The notes under the pieces: generated by a model
What the model saw: only the letters and a program-made list of their open reading frames with translations
The model's database searches: none
What the model was told of the DNA's origin: nothing
In this document: positions 63,894-64,000 of the stretch, piece by piece
Layout of the letters: every line of letters starts with the position of its first letter
Position numbering within the stretch: position 1 is the first letter of the stretch
NCBI RefSeq assembly: GCF_035645195.1
Contig: NZ_DASQNA010000027.1
Span: forward strand, 62,001-126,000
Reading direction: 5' to 3'
DNA from: Paenibacillus sp.
GTDB lineage: Bacteria; Bacillota; Bacilli; Paenibacillales; YIM-B00363
DNA: 64,000 nucleotides
Position numbers and translations under genes: made by a program

Positions 63894-64000
63894 ATCCGGC
63901 AACTCAAAACATGCATTTAGTTTTGTTGTCCGGGGGTTCGGGCAAACGGCTTTGGCCCCTCTCAAATGACTCCCGCTCAAAACAGTTTTTGAAAGTGTTG
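63890..64000 (+). CDS. Sugar-phosphate nucleotidyltransferase (ManC-like), 3' end outside window
   Basis: Only the first 37 codons are present. HLVLLSGGSGKRLWPLSNDS followed by RSKQF is the nucleotide-binding signature of mannose-1-phosphate guanylyltransferase-type enzymes. The ATG overlaps the rfbH stop (ATGA), so it continues the operon. Whether it makes GDP-mannose or another sugar nucleotide cannot be decided from this fragment. Confidence 0.85.
   Translation, partial: MNPATQNMHLVLLSGGSGKRLWPLSNDSRSKQFLKVL

Overview
The window looks like chromosome from a Paenibacillus-like member of the Bacillota. The evidence is the high G+C of the first ~34 kb, Gram-positive style ribosome sites, several S-layer-homology (SLH) surface proteins, a CIRCE-controlled groESL operon, and a thiL-tsaE-tsaB-rimI-tsaD ... 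ABC-F ... moaC ... tatA ... groES-groEL order that matches the Bacillus subtilis ydiA-to-groEL block. This assignment is by recognition; no database search was possible.

Layout. 1-5.5 kb: tripartite tricarboxylate transporter (tctC partial, tctB, tctA), an AEC-type permease, an ACT-domain malic enzyme and an HPr-like protein without the phospho-accepting histidine; together a carboxylate uptake and malate decarboxylation unit. 5.5-9.4 kb, minus strand: an O-methyltransferase/FAD oxidoreductase pair, three tandem 106-bp hairpin repeats and a double-GNAT protein. 9.5-13.6 kb: thiL and the t6A tRNA-modification genes. 13.6-20.7 kb: a Tad-type pilus locus (CpaB, TadZ, CpaF, TadB, TadC, three very small membrane proteins and two TadE-like proteins) behind a promoter and a structured leader with a strong hairpin terminator. 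20.75-20.84 kb: a cluster of DnaA-box-like sequences. 20.9-28.3 kb: ABC-F ATPase, 5-formyl-THF cyclo-ligase, moaC, a MogA-type protein, a molybdopterin-binding protein, tatA, and groESL.

28.4-35.1 kb is a patchier region: an HD-GYP gene broken by one stop codon, a small membrane protein, two divergent SLH proteins, two small minus-strand genes, a 17-bp inverted repeat and a decayed IS3-like fragment. Base composition becomes clearly more AT-rich after this point.

35.1-64 kb is a cell-surface polysaccharide locus with S-layer-type genes inside it: PHP-type tyrosine phosphatase, SLH protein, Wzz/BY-kinase pair, membrane sugar-nucleotide dehydratase, a heavily damaged small gene, a stalk-domain protein, a frameshifted Nudix gene, galE, a probable abundant SLH protein, a Wzy-like polymerase, a second Wzz, an initiating sugar-phosphate transferase, then rfbF-rfbG-rmlC-like-SDR, Wzx flippase, four glycosyltransferases, a second polytopic membrane protein, rfbH and the start of a sugar-phosphate nucleotidyltransferase. 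The rfbF/rfbG/rfbH set indicates a CDP-3,6-dideoxyhexose; the RmlC-like epimerase plus SDR reductase make an ascarylose-type L-sugar a specific testable guess. No rRNA, tRNA, CRISPR array or prophage was recognised.
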